64,000 bases of DNA. Origin: Furcasterigmium furcatum (lineage: Eukaryota > Ascomycota > Sordariomycetes > Glomerellales > Plectosphaerellaceae). This document shows, piece after piece, positions 31,475 to 44,000 of this stretch (within the stretch, counting starts at the first letter, position 1; the number at the start of each line of letters is the position of its first letter). The notes beneath the pieces were generated by a model, which was given only the letters and a program-made list of their open reading frames with translations, was not told the origin of the DNA and did not search any database. The stretch is from positions 684,862 through 748,861 of the forward strand of contig BCIA01000004.1 in the NCBI GenBank assembly GCA_001599815.1. The letters are read 5' to 3'. A program made the position numbers and the translations under genes.

Positions 31475-34176
31475 TCACTGCGTAGGATTCCCGTTGAAAT
31501 CAATAACATCCGACCCGCCGCCGCCGCTGTCGAGGTTCATCGCGCCAAGGTCAAAGTTGCCCTCCGCCCAGTCCGGCACCATCCACCCGAACAGCGACTT
31601 GTTGAACCCCGCAGAGTCGTACATCTGGATATCTGTCGCGGCCCCAAAGTTATGCGGCGTCGGGTACACGAGGTAATCCGAGGTGCCGCCCTCGGAGGGC
31701 GTCCCGCTGCTCGCGGTCGCATCGTCCTGGACTCCTCGTCAGCTCTCATCCGCCATTCCGGCATCACGGGGGAAAACTCACAATGCCCTTCGAGGCAGAG
31801 ATATGATCCGTGCCCTCGCCGTCCTGAGACACCGAATCCCCCGCGGACTCGGCCGCCCGTGTCCTGGCCGGCCTCGCCAGGCTGCCGGTGGACGCCGTCT
31901 GCTGCATCTTGCAGTAGTACTCGCGCGCGATCTCCCCGAACTCGGCGATCATCGTCCCGGCCGGGAACAGGGCGCCGTTCGACGCGCACTCGAGGAGGCT
32001 GAAGTATCCGGTGATCGAGTCGAGCGCCGACAGGTTGCTCCTCGTCTCGTGGTGCCTGGGGTTGTGGATGACAAAGTCGAAGAGGATGAACAGCGCCGAG
32101 AGCGGCGTCACGGCGAGGATGCTGGGAAAATCAGTCAGCATTCACTTCGCCTCTCGCGACGGTCTGGGTGTGTTCGCGTACAATAGAGGCACGTGGGAGC
32201 CCAGCTCGATGAAGCGCGTCATGTCGGCGATGGACCGCGCCACGTGCATGAGGTTCTGTCTGCTCTGCTGGCACCTCGCGCCGCCGTTCTTGTCGAGCTT
32301 GAGGGTCAGCCGCTCGAGGGTGATGATGATGTTGTAGTACCAGAAGTGGCTCTGGAGCAGCGCGAGCTTGGAGGCGTGCGAGGGGAAGTTGCCGACGTGC
32401 GGCACCTCGCCGGGACGGAACTCGGCGGGCACCCACATCCGCCACTCCTCGATGCGGCGGCGGATGTTGGCCAGGGCGCTGAGGCGGGACTCGACGTCTC
32501 CCAGGGAGGCGCTGACGGAGAAGAGGGTGGGATACGCGACGGAGGTGATCCTGGCGCAGCGGATGGAGGACACGAACCAGTTGAAGTTGCCGAATACGGA
32601 CTCGGGCGTGGTGGGGATGACGCAGCCGACATCCTCATCCGCGATGGTCTGCGATACAGTCAGTTGGAAGAGGGGTTGGCAGGCAGAGGGAGGGTACAAA
32701 CCGAGCCGATGTGGCCCTCGAGACAGAGCTGCTTCTCCATGGTGTAGATGACCCAGAACGTGCGGGCTGTCTTGGCATCGGCATCGGGCCTGCAGCAACG
32801 GGTTGCGAACGCTGCTCGGGCGGCTTGCCAGATCATGCCGTCGTCCAGCTGAAGGCATCCCATATTTTGGCAGAAGATTGCCTAGTCAGAGTTAGGAGAG
32901 GCTTGCGGGAAGAGCAGAACACCAACTTACGATCGCAACAAGCGCCTAGACCAAGGTCAGCACACGTCAGAAGATATGTGCGAGTAACCGTGGTACATAC
33001 CTGTACATGCTCCAGATTCTGCCCCGGCAGCAACAGCTCGTTCATGTATCCCAGGGAGATCTCAAAAAGCTCCCACGCTTTCGAAGTCCCCGGCTCGTAC
33101 GGCGCACCGTGGAAGTATTGGGCGCCCAATGCCAGGACAGTGTGATAAAGCGCAGAAAAGGGCGGGTTGTTCTCGATCATGACGGTGAGGTCCGTGCCGA
33201 ATGCCTTCTGCTCGAACTCCTGCCTGTCGAGGAATGGATAGACGGGATGGAGATTCTTGAAGTAGGCTGCGAGGAACGTCAGGGTGCGTGATCTTCTTGG
33301 TGTCTGTCGGGCAGGGTGGCCTACCGTCAATGTACTGCCGCGACTCTTCTGCGGAGTATTTGGGCCTGGGAGAGGGTTTGGTGAAGGCAATGGGGGCCCA
33401 TGGTGAATCCTGTGTGGCGCGGATGCGACTCATGATGACCTCTTCTAACCTTTCTACGACGGACTGTAGACGATAGGAACCGATCTTCTCACACAGAGAA
33501 CTCACTCTCTGGTCGGAGAAGAAAGCCAGCGGGGCACATGGGGCTGGAGGCGTTAGTGGTATGATCACTTATCCGTGGCTTGCATCGCGCTCAGGACATA
33601 CCCTGCTCCTCTCTCTCTGGGGCCTGGGCATGATTGTCAGATAAAGCCCAAAGAGACGAGACGAATCACATGACAAGACATACCTTGATTACGTAGCCTG
33701 GGTCTTCTGGGGGAGCATCGGGGACATCTTGGGACCCCTGTTCCAGAATGCGATCTATGAGGAGCTCCCCGGTGCCCACCTTGAGCGGGAGCGAGGCCAC
33801 TTCGGGGAAGGATCTTGCGACTGTGGCTGATGAGAACCGACTCGAGATAATTCCGTGGCTGAGAGAGATCTGTAGGGCGGAAATCACATACCCTTGGCTG
33901 TGGCCCGACGGCGGAAGATGCTGAAGTGGCAAGGTTCATTTCGTTTCTAGAGGGGGATCAGACGTGAGCCGAAAGGGGTAGGTCTCACAAGCAAGAGGCT
34001 CACCTCGCAGTAGACACAGACGGGGGCTTTACCCGGTACCGTGGTGGTCACTGTGATGAGAGAGGACTTCCTGTCAGTCTCTGTGGTGAGTGCGTCGATG
34101 ATGAGTGAAGCTGCTTACCAATGCACCGGATCTTGCGATGCCGGCACTGGTCACAGGTCTTGTTGATCTTGAGCAT
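31475..34176 (-). CDS. Zn2Cys6 transcription factor with fungal-specific domain
   Basis: 685 residues from 12 exons. The zinc cluster CDQCRHRKIRC...CVYCEKRNEPC spans exons 1-3 and has a longer central loop. The fungal_trans middle domain follows (AYFKNLHPVYPFLDRQEF, LALGAQYFHGA, ALVAIAIFCQNMGCLQLDDGMIWQAARAAF). The C-terminus is acidic and Gly/Ser/Asp-rich, with a WMVPDWAEGNFDLGAMNLDS segment that could activate transcription. Introns: 34051-34118, 33947-34003, 33821-33891, 33624-33683, 33544-33601, 33267-33324, 32946-33000, 32882-32930, 32649-32701, 32122-32181 and 31727-31781. Exons of only 22 nt (33602-33623) and 15 nt (32931-32945) result. All junctions keep frame. Start ATG 34176 lies directly before the cluster. 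The target is unknown; its 3' end points at the ABCG promoter. Confidence 0.88.
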
Positions 34177-35030
34177 CTTTCTTCGCTGCCGAGCGTTGCC
34201 GACCAATGCCTGTATTCGACTGCGAGAGGCTTCAGATTGCCCAAGCAATCATGCGGCGCCACGGGGCGGGTTAGGGTCGTTGACGGTACTCGGGGTTGAA
34301 TGTGTGGAGGATGCGAAGGCCGAAATCTGGTCTCGCGCCGAGAGATGAGGAGTCGTTCCACTCGGGGCTCGGCCGAATCCGGGCATGGGCCACTTTGCCA
34401 AGTCCGCGGACTCCGCTCTCTTGGCTCCGAGTTTCAGTCCGGCAGTGGGAGGATCCCGGCGCGAATCACGGCCGGCCGCATGGTCGGATTTGACGGGCCT
34501 GGGGTCGGTCGGCATGATTAATAAAACGATGAGGGTGTCGTCAGCTGCTCTGCGGAGATTCCGATCTTGAATTTCATGTCTCCATTCTTCTGCAGTTGCC
34601 TGATCCCTCTCTCTCGGTGTATTTTGAGTGCTCCGCGAAGATCGTACCAGCCCCTGGATACTCCGCCACCCATGACGGAACTTTGGACGAGTTCAGACGT
34701 GGCCTTCGGCCTGGGCGATAATCAAACTGACCTGCCAAGTCGACGGGACTTTGGCCTGAAGACGGCGATAGTTGAAGACATCAACAGCTCTCACCATGGG
34801 CAAGCATGACGAATCTGCAACAGAGGAAGAATAAATCGCTTGCCTATATTACCACGCCCCAAGTCCCTACCTGACCCGTGGCCGCGCATGAATGATGAAT
34901 CCCTTTCCCGTGATACAAGATGCTCCCTGCCTTCTCGTCACAGAAGACCTAGTAATGCAGACCCCGTCCCATGCAAACGCCATGGAAGCCGAACACCCCG
35001 GGTCCCAGCCTCATCCTCACAGCCTCAGAG
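34177..35030. promoter_or_regulatory. Promoter region of the second Zn2Cys6 factor
   Basis: 854 bp between the factor start codon and the ATG11 stop codon. Positions 34340-34500 are unusually rich in CGG/CCG triplets, including CCGCGG within 34401-34412 and GGCCGGCC near 34472. This would suit binding by zinc-cluster proteins, possibly autoregulation. No gene is supported. Confidence 0.4.
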
Positions 35031-38000
35031 CTACCCCGGCGCGCCCTTGCGCTTCCCGCTTTCATAGCTCACGTCCACGTTCCACAGCGAGTCCCACACC
35101 ACGCTCTTCTTCGACGGGCTCTCCACGCTGACGCCGCTCGCCTCCCGGTCCAGCACCGGCCGCACAGGGCTCCCCCGCGTCTGCGCGCTCGTCAGCGACG
35201 GCGCCCTACGGCCCGATCAGGGAATCGATGTCTCTAGTTCGTACCTCGGAAGCGTCGCGCTCGCGGCCCTGCGTCTCGGCCGGTCCGGGGCCCTCCCGCT
35301 GCGGCGGGCTCGTCCCGACGGGCGGGGTATCCGGCGCCGCGGCGCGGAGGGAGTTGGTCTCGCTCCCCAGCGCGTTGCCCTTGAGCAGCGCCGCGCCCCC
35401 GGCGAACGGCAGCGCCTTCTTCGAATTCGAGCTGCTCCGCCTGCTCTCGAGGCTCTTCGAGAGCACCTTGCTGACGCCGTCGATGTTGTGCGGCCCGGGG
35501 CGGAGCTTATCCTTCCCCGTCGCCTTGGCGTGCGCGTGCATGTCCGCGCGCGCCTCGACGTTCGTCGCCGCCGTCGTCGACTTGCCCAGCCCCGGCGTCG
35601 ACGGCGCCCCAGCCTTATCCTCGTGCGCGTCGATCATGTACCACCGTAGACCGTCGGAGAGCTGGAAGGGGTTATCGTCCTCCTCGTTGACCGAGTCTGA
35701 GTCGGGGACCTGCTGCTGCTTGTGCAGGCTCTTGGAGAGGTCCACCACCCGCTCCTCGATGCGCGTGATGCGCGCCACGAGCCACTCGCGCGACTTGAGC
35801 CGGTGGCTGTCCTGCTCGCGGAGGAAGTAGTGCGGGAAGCCCACGTTGAACGCGGCCCACGCCCCTGACGACTGGTTCCGCGTCGGCAGGAACAGCGCCA
35901 GGTCGCCCTCCTTGAAGTGCTTGTAGGCGATCTTCTCCTGCGCGTCCTTCTGGAGCGCCCGCGCCTTTTCGCGGTACGCCTTTCCGTCGCGCTGCATCTT
36001 CTTCGCAACGTGCTCGACGTCCTTGACCCGGCGGTACATGGTCTCGTTGAACAGGTCGACGTCGAACCCGCCGAGCTTGTTCATGAAAGCCTCGTACTTC
36101 TCTCCCTCGGCGTCCGCATCGGCGCCGTTCATCCAGTGGAGCAGCTCCAGGTCGCCGCTGTCCGCCATGGCGCGGCTGGAGAACGTGGTAGATTTGCGGA
36201 TGGAATTCTGGCCCGGGTCGGAAGAATCGTTCGCCGCCTGCGTCAGGCTGAGCGAGCCCCGTTCGGCACGGGGGATCTTCTGGATGCTCATCGCAGCGCC
36301 GTCGCGAGTGACGGCAAAGCCCATCCGTTCGAGGAGCCGGCAGAGGCGGTCGTTCTGGGAGTAGAGCCGCTGCGTCAGGTCCTTGGCATGCTCGGTCCGA
36401 GCCTCGAAACGCGTGGTGAGATCGGTGACACGTCCCTGCGAGCTGTGCAGCTTCTCCTTGAACATGTGTAGTTCCTCCTCGAGGCTGCCGACCTGAGACT
36501 GGCGCGACGCGAGTTCCTCCGTCATAGTGGTCAGACGCTGCTCCTCCTCCTCGAGCTTCTTGCGGAGGCTGTCGGATCCAGTCTCCCCGTCGGCAATCTG
36601 GGTTCTCAACTGGCTGAGCTCTCCCCGGCTGTCGGCGGCGTCCTTCTCCAGGGCGGTGACACGAGCCTTTTCTTCGGAGAGGTTCTCGCGCAGGCGCATG
36701 GTCGTCTCTTCCTCTGACGACGCTCTCTCCCTGGCACCGGAAAGCTCGCCCTTGAGTGCCCTAACTTCGTCTCTAGCTTGCTCGAGGTCAGACTTTAGGA
36801 TCGACATATCGTTCTCCGTGGCTCTGACGCGAGAAACGACGTCGGATGACCGAGAAACCAGCGCGTCCATCATGTCGGGGATGTCCTCGGGCGCTTGCTG
36901 GCCAGGTGAGAGCTGCTCGTGGATGTCCCGGAGGGCCCGGAGTCGAGCCTCGCCGTCATCCTGCGCGGTCTCGAGCTTCTTGCCAAGATCCTTCGTGTCC
37001 TCTTGCGCAAGCTGGAGCTGCTTCTCGAGGACCTCGTTCCGCTCGTGCTGCAGGCGTGCCTCCGTCCGCAGGAAGTCGACCTGTCCCTGTGCCTTGAGCG
37101 CCTCGTCCTTCTTCTCCTTCTGCAGCCTCTCGATCTCTTGCTCGAGCGCGTGCAGCTTGTCGTCGTAGGTGGCCTTTTCGTTCTCCCTCGATTCGCCGAA
37201 GTGGTCCATATCGTCCTCGTGCTCCTCGATGCGACTCTTCAGCGTCCGGATCTCCTTCTCCAGGGACTTGCGCTCCTCGTCAAACTCCCGCTTGAGCGCC
37301 TCCATGTTACCCAGGAGATCCTTCTTTGTAGAGTTGACCTCGTCCATCTGGCCCTGCATGTCGTTGTGCTGCGTGAGGCGGTTGTTGAGGTCCTTCTGGA
37401 AAATGGCCGACCGTTCCTTCTCCGAGTTCAGCTCTGCCTCGAGCTGCTGGATCTTCTGGTTCAGAGCGTCGGTCGATCCCCGCCTCGCCTCGTCCGTCGT
37501 CGACTTCAACGAGGCAGCCGAGTCGGTGCGGTCGTGCCCGAAGAGCGAGCCCAGGCTTGGGCGGGTCGCGTGGTTTCTATGCAGCAGATCCTCGAGGCGT
37601 CTCACGCGACTCTCTGCCGTCTTCAGCTTGTTTTCCAGCTTCGTCTTGTCGGCTTGCATGTTCCGCAGCAGGTCGTCGTCCCCGCGGATCAGCAATCCGC
37701 TGCGACCGAGCGCCGCCTCGTGCACGCTTCCGTTCTTGAAAGCCTTGAGCCGCTTAGACTGCTGCTTCGTCGGGCTTGTCAGCTCGCCGATGAGCTTTGT
37801 GACCTCGTCGATCATGTCGACCTCGGCGTGTTGCTGCTGGAGGTTTCCAAGGAACTCGTCCAGGTCGGCCTTGGTCATCTGGGGCCAAGGCTCCTCCTCG
37901 CCGAGCAGGTTGACCTCCAAACCGAGGACGTTAGAGCCCAATTTCTCGCCATACGTGCTCCCGACGGTCTTTTGCCACCGTCGCCTCCTCTTCGATTCCT

Positions 38001-39413
38001 CGTCCTGGAACAGGGCCATCTCGTTCGCCAGGGTCGACGAATCCGCCTTTATCTTCTCGGACCACTCGCGCCTCCGTATCGCCTCGGCAACGAACGAGGC
38101 GTACATGTACGGGAGCTGGTGGATTAGGCGGAGGTAATCGAAGGTCTTCATCTCGTCCTCCGAGTGGTTCAGTGCCTGAATCAAGTTCTTGACACTGCCG
38201 TGAGTCGCCGTAATGTCGCTAACACTACGCATGAACTGGATGACCTCGGAAGCGATGACGTTGCGAGCCCTCGTGGCATAGGTGAGCATGTCCTCCATCT
38301 CCTTGGCACGCCTCTTCAGCGTCGGGATGAGGCGCTCTGTGTGGTTCTGGGCCGTCTTGGAAGCCTGCGCCAGGTCGCGGTGCGTGTTGCCGTACTCCTG
38401 GACGATCTTCGCGTCGGTATCGACCTTACTGGCCACGGCTTCGATGTCCTCCTGGAGCTGCAGCGGGTCGTTGGCGTGAAGCATCGTGGACCGGGCGACC
38501 AGGGCGTCAAAGTCACCAATAAGTTGGACCAGGCCCTGATACATCGCGTCGGCCGTCTCGTTGAGCTCGTCGGTCTTGGCCCTGAACTTGCTCTCGGCCG
38601 TGGCCGCGAGAGACGTCGCCTTCTTCATGGGCTCGAGGGCGATGAGATCCTCCAGGGTCGCCTGCTTCTTCTTGGCGTCGCTGGAGGTCATGAACCGGAC
38701 CATGGCGGCGGAAACCGGCGTGCTCCTCGCGAGGGCGAGGTACTTGTCAAAGTTGCGCGCGAGCTGCTCGTGCTCCTCGAGCGTCGGGCCGACCCATTTC
38801 TTCAGCTCCTCGTGCTTGGGCTCGACCTGCTTGATGCTGAGTTCCAGGTTCGCAACGGCCGCGTCGAGGCATTTTATCATGACGTCCATCTCCGCATACC
38901 GCTCGTGTGCCGTGTTGGCCATGCTGGAGCAGCTGTTCGCGACGTTGAGCGCCCACGCGCGGCGGTCGTGGTAGAGATCCTGCCACGAGGCCACATCCTC
39001 GACGTTCTCGATGTAGTCGGGCGCTTTGGGGATGCTGTATCGCTTCGGCGTGGGGACTTCGGAGATGACGGATGCGTTGTTGCTGGCGGCCGTGATTCGC
39101 CTATCGTACACGTAGATCTCGGTCTGCAGAGGTCAGCTATCTGGCAGCCCTCGGCGGGCGGACGGACCCTACCTCTTGTTGCAGCATTTGGAACTTGACA
39201 GTCTTGCCGCCCGGTGTCAGAGCCACAAGCTGTTGCGCGGGGATCGAGGTCTGCCTCGCGACGGATTCCTTAAGCTCGTCGAGGCTGTGGTGGCAAGTCA
39301 GCGCTTCGCCCTCCGTCTCCATGCAAGTCCGGGGAAACTCCTTACCTCGAGAACTGTGCTGTCTCGAGCTGCAGTTGCTGGCCCGTGTGGGCTATCAACA
39401 CCTGTGTCGCCAT
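35031..39413 (-). CDS. ATG11: Autophagy scaffold ATG11
   Basis: 1402-residue scaffold for selective autophagy (Cvt pathway, pexophagy, mitophagy); it binds cargo receptors and Atg1 at the assembly site. The N-terminus has the ubiquitin-like region (MATQVLIAHTGQQLQLE..., LVALTPGGKTV). Long coiled coils fill about 550-1000, and the ATG11 C-terminal domain contains FKEGDLALFLPTRN and GFPHYFL. Four exons: introns 39285-39345, 39124-39172 and 35181-35244. The last intron matters: reading straight on stops at 35206, but splicing (GTACGA...GCAG, branch GCTGAC) adds 50 residues ending in KKSVVWDSLWNVDVSYESG, which looks like the conserved tail of fungal ATG11. It is divergent from the CENP-H-like gene. 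Confidence 0.94.
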
Positions 39414-40143
39414 CCCGAGACATCTCCCAGGCAGAGACGGATGGGATGTTCGGGGGTCGCGACGGGGCCGAGTCGGTGTTGGCTCCTCGGAGGAGGTCTA
39501 GTCGTCGAGAAGTCGAATCGAGCCTGCGTGCCCGCCTCTTGCGGGAGTCTATTGTTCGCAGGTGGTCTGCCTGATGGTCCGGAAGCGCCTGCGAGTGTGC
39601 GCTGGGGGAGAAACATGCGACAAAGCAAAACCGGGCTCCGCCTCCAGAAAGGGGAGAGATAAGCAACACTGATAATACAAAAATATGCTCCGAGCAGAAA
39701 AGTACAGTATCCGCAGCACCCAGCACGCCACCCCGAGCTGTTGCAACGTGAAGTGGTGATGCCGCTGACTGGTGTCTTTTTGGTGGATTACAGGTCGAAG
39801 ATGCTCCAGTGTCGCGAGTCCGGTGCCGCCGTCTGGTGGTATCGACGATAAGAGCACTGGAAGCTCCACCTGAGCTCTGGGACAGGCTGCTTCAGGCTGC
39901 TGACTGACCAAACATTCAGCGTGACGTCTGCCTTGTGACCCCTGCCCAGTCATTTTGCACCCCAAGCCACTTGCCCGATAGTGCTGAGGCGCAAATCTCC
40001 CCACCAGCCACACTCTCTATCAACGCGCTCTCAAACGCGACTGAATGAGAGGTTGAGTGCAGAGCGTGAAGGCCGAGATCGAGAGGTTCACGTGAACCCA
40101 TTTCTCACTGAAGACCCGGGGGACCCTATTTTCACCAGTCACC
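39414..40143. promoter_or_regulatory. Divergent promoter, ATG11 / CENP-H-like
   Basis: 730 bp between divergent start codons. Mixed composition, no clear TATA box and no repeat. Open frames on both strands are chance readings of the same GC-rich DNA. Confidence 0.4.
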
Positions 40144-41027
40144 ATGAATCCCTCCAAACAAGCGCCCGAGTCTGGCTCTCCCGACGCCCCCTTCCTCCAG
40201 CTCTCTCAAGACGAGCGCCGAGTCCTCGAGCTCCACGACCAGCTGAGGGAGCTCGAGATCAAGATTGCGCTACTCAAGGCCCAGCAGAATTACAAACCAG
40301 GTACAACTTGTCAATCCCCCGCTATAAACTGACAGAAGCTGATCTTCCAATCCAGCCCCCTCAGTACCTGACACAGATGAGGCCCTCATCCTCGCCCAGC
40401 AGGAGGCCACCAAAGCCAAGGCAGCCTGGCTCCTCCGCAACGACATGACGGACAGTGTCATGACCGTCAACCCCATCCTCAAAGCCGTCCACGGCAGCAA
40501 ACAAATATCGCCAATCGAGAAGTATGCCGCCCTTCTTGCCTTGCATTAGCCGCCTTCCCGGGGCTGCCCGCATCCTGATCCTCCTTCCCTTCCTTCGCCC
40601 ACTCCCAATCGAAATCAACTCGCTAACATCACATCACAGCGATCTCCTCCCCTCCGTCCGCGCCCGCGACGCCGCATCTTCAACCCTCGCCCAGCACGCC
40701 ACGACCCTTCAAGACACACTCAACGATCTCACAGCCACAGAAGCCGAGAACTTGAGCGTCGGCCGCCGCAACGCAGAGCTGGCCGCTGAGCTTCTTGGGC
40801 TCGCAGGGGAAACAGAGCGGCGCAAAACGGGCGGGTATGATGCAGACGCTCCAGACGCCCCGCTCAAAGAGGAATCGGACGCGGCACGCCGCGAGCTCAA
40901 AGCCAGCAGGCAGAAGTGGAAGGTCATGAAGGGGACGGTGAGCGCCATGGTGGTCGGCAGCGGCGTCGACTGGGTTAGTGACCCGGAACTGCGGCGGATG
41001 GTCTTGGATCCTGAGGATGAGGTATAA
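40144..41027 (+). CDS. CENP-H-like inner kinetochore protein
   Basis: 236 residues from three exons (40144-40300, 40356-40521, 40640-41027). The second intron is rather long at 118 nt. The protein is alpha-helical with heptad-like stretches (RRVLELHDQLRELEIKIALLKAQQ; LQDTLNDLTATEAENLSVGRRNAELAAELL). It ends in the segment KWKVMKGTVSAMVVGSGVDWVSDPELRRMVLDPEDE, which I associate with fungal CENP-H/Mcm16/Fta3 proteins of the CCAN complex at centromeric chromatin. The call rests mainly on that C-terminal segment, so another coiled-coil kinetochore protein is possible. Confidence 0.72.
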
Positions 41028-44000
41028 CCCAGGCCCTTGGCCACAGACAATGTTATGAGCTACGAGTTACGATGCACGATTGCCCCGACGCCAGAGAGAG
41101 GAACAACGTAAGAATGAGAGTCTTCCTCGACGCGTGGCTGAAAGATCCCATGCTTCTCGAGGCCATATGCAGCCTCCGCGATCGCCCCGCAGCCCGGCCA
41201 CGATCAGACAATGCACACCGCAGCCCCAGGCCAACTACCGGCCGGTGCCTGTCAGACTCCGGAGACGTGGCCTCCCATCGCGAGACCCGACCGACTGCAA
41301 CGTCCAATGTCATCACGGATCGTGACTTGGGTCCTGGGTCGATGCCGGCCCGATAGGGATTAGCGCTGCAAGGCGCTCGGGCCATCCCGAGTTCAAGGTC
41401 ACGTGATGAGGCTTGGCGCGATGTTCGCCGTCGCTTTGAGCGGAAACCAGAGGGTTTGGATGGAGATGCAATGCTTGTTCTCGTAATAATCACCACGAAT
41501 TTTCTGTCAGTCTTGATCAATAGGTCCCAGGCGCGACATGGCGATACACATCTGGCGATGCATACGCAAAACGGGCTCACAAAAGGCGAGAGCTGCGCGG
41601 GACAGCACTGGGGAGCCAGGAGGTGGGAGGGCGCGTCTCCCCCAAAAATCCAGGCGGCGGCATCAGCCAGACACGGGCGGAGCAGAGGGGCCCAAAAAGC
41701 ACCCCGTAATCGGGAGGGACAGTGCGGATGGGGGCAAGATTGCCAGCGCCGTCTGGTCTGTGGTCGGGTGGCCAGTGAGAGTGGAGGGGGAATGATGACG
41801 AGGGAGGAAATTTTGGCGAGGGCAGCTGGGTTCTGCACAGTACGGGCTGCGCGCCCGCGCCGGCACCAAGTCGCGGGTACACAGCGAAGGGGTGTTGCTT
41901 GTGGAACAGGTGAGTCGGGATCAGTGGGAAAAGTGGTCGGCGGGCAGATTGGACGCGTCTGAATGGGCACGGAACCTCACTGCGCTGGCTCCGGCGGGCG
42001 ATTTGGCCCTGTGCGACGGAGGGTCGACGCAACACACCACGGCAGCGAATGTCCACGGTACCTCTTTCCCAGCCACCCATTGCTGACGGGCAATGTACCT
42101 CCGCGTCGTACTATCAGAGCGCGCTTCCACCTCCTCTTGCGCAAGCATGACAAGCCGTGACCCTGCTCGCTCATGCCTGGTCTGGCACGCGTCCGTCTAG
42201 AGTCGGTCTTGATGGACGGAGTCCGAGGATAGCGTCGAGTTTCTGCTGGTGATGGATGGTGGCCGCTGTCTATGTAAACAGACCTCAGAGACGCCTCGAG
42301 CAGCACGCTTCCTTCTCGTCAGGGAGAACGACGGCATCAAGTCCGGCATTTCCAAATGGGCAACTGGAAGAACCATACGTACAAGTAGTGCTGGCTGACA
42401 AACCTCGAGCTACACGGCTGGTCGGTTTGTGCCTGTGGTGCTCGAACACCGAGTCTCTCTTCGGGCACTGGCAGCATGGTCATGCTCAAGAGCCGGAGGA
42501 GACTGCCCAAGGCGAACCCATGCAAACCATGGTAGAGCGTGGTTGTCTTGGGGAAGGCCCGCCCGTGATTGGGTGACGGCTGTGGTGTTGGGGCTGATTG
42601 CGGACGCAGATGAGACGCTTTGCACCCATGCTCCGGGGTACCGAGCTACTTGTACTGGTACAAGTGAATCTCGTACGACGGTACGTAGGCCTGATGCACG
42701 GCTAAAGTACCTCGACACGCTAGGCGTCATGGTCGCTTCGACGACCACGCCAATGTCACCTGCTTTGTATGTGAGGAGGTTGATATTGCCAGCCAGGAGG
42801 GCGCCAGCATACTCCCGGAGTATACTGTGTGCCGGAATCTCTGGCGGACAAGCGGTTCAGTGCGATTTCAAGGACACCAGAGACGGGGTCTCCAGCCAGC
42901 TTGCTGGACAATCTCGTGTTGGAATTCGAAGTTGCGCCGGTGCTTCGAGGAAGCCAAGTTGATGTGGCACGCGCAACCGGCCAGTCTCGGAGACCAGACA
43001 ACTAGCTCGAGAAGAGAATTGGGCGGCGCAGGTAGAACGATGGACGTGCCAGTGTGAGACCGCCTCGAATCCAAGCAATTGGCCCCGTATGGTGTTCGGC
43101 GTTCTTCGGCAACGGCGATTCGAGGTCCGGATGATGCAAAGTTGACCAGCGCCTCGAGAAGCAAGATCTGCAAGTGTGGTGGTCCAGGCCAGGGGCATGC
43201 AAAGCCAAGGCCTGTGACACAGGGAGAATTGGGACGGCGAGAGGCGTGCAGTACATACAGTACAATAATAGCTTGTGGTGTGTTGGAAAATAGCCAGAAG
43301 GGGGGCGTGGGTTTCGTGCAGTGTGTCAGTGTGTGGGCGGCGACCATGAGGCAGGCAGTGGATGGGCAGGTGATAGTGGTGGTGCTTTAGGCGGTGGCAG
43401 CGCAAGCCAAGGGTCGACAAGGGCGGTTTGGTGAGGTCGCCCGCCCGCGTCGTCAACAAGCCAAGCTGACTGATATCGGGAATTGCTGGGCCGCCAGTGC
43501 CGGGAGGAAGGGCCTCGTTGTTTGGTGATTGGCGCCAGAGGAATGCAAAATGGCTGATCGGGGATATCTGAAATACAAGTACAAAGACGTGTGGGTGTCC
43601 CTGACGAAAGCTCGGAGCAGACTCCTCTTGTCCTGGATTGGTTGGCGGCGGGCGAGGCTGGCAGTATTGAGGCGGCGTGTAAGTCGGACAGCAGATGATG
43701 GATGAAAGCAGTAGCAGATGAATGAACGCAAGCCTGCTTGGTCGATAACTGGCAGGGGGTGAATGGGAAGGCCAACAAGAGGAGTCCATCCAGAGATTGG
43801 AGCCAACTTGAAGCTGGTTGTCTTCTTGTTCGTCAGTGAAATTACAACGGCATGTCAGACTCCATGAGAGAGAATGGGCAGGGAGCGATGGACAGTGGAG
43901 GGAGCATCACAATGGGTGTGTGGTTCCTTCCCGGCCAGTCAGTCAGTCCACACGCAGGAAGAAGGAAGGAAAGGAAGGGAGCATGGCTGGCGCAGGAGAA

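Noticed and set aside
19278..34176. Secondary-metabolite biosynthetic gene cluster
   Set aside because: No PKS, NRPS, terpene synthase, DMATS or P450 is present; regulators and a pump alone do not make such a cluster.
36919..38127. Long plus-strand open frames opposite ATG11
   Set aside because: Leucine-rich translations are the reverse reading of ATG11 coiled-coil codons (GAG/CTC, AAG/CTT pairs), not a gene.
41053..41970. 305-codon minus-strand open frame in the gene-free block
   Set aside because: Pro/Ser/Arg/Cys-rich with no domain or coding-type periodicity that I can see; overlapping open frames exist on the other strand.
42857..43789. 310-codon minus-strand open frame
   Set aside because: Same low-information composition; no start context, domain or splice pattern.
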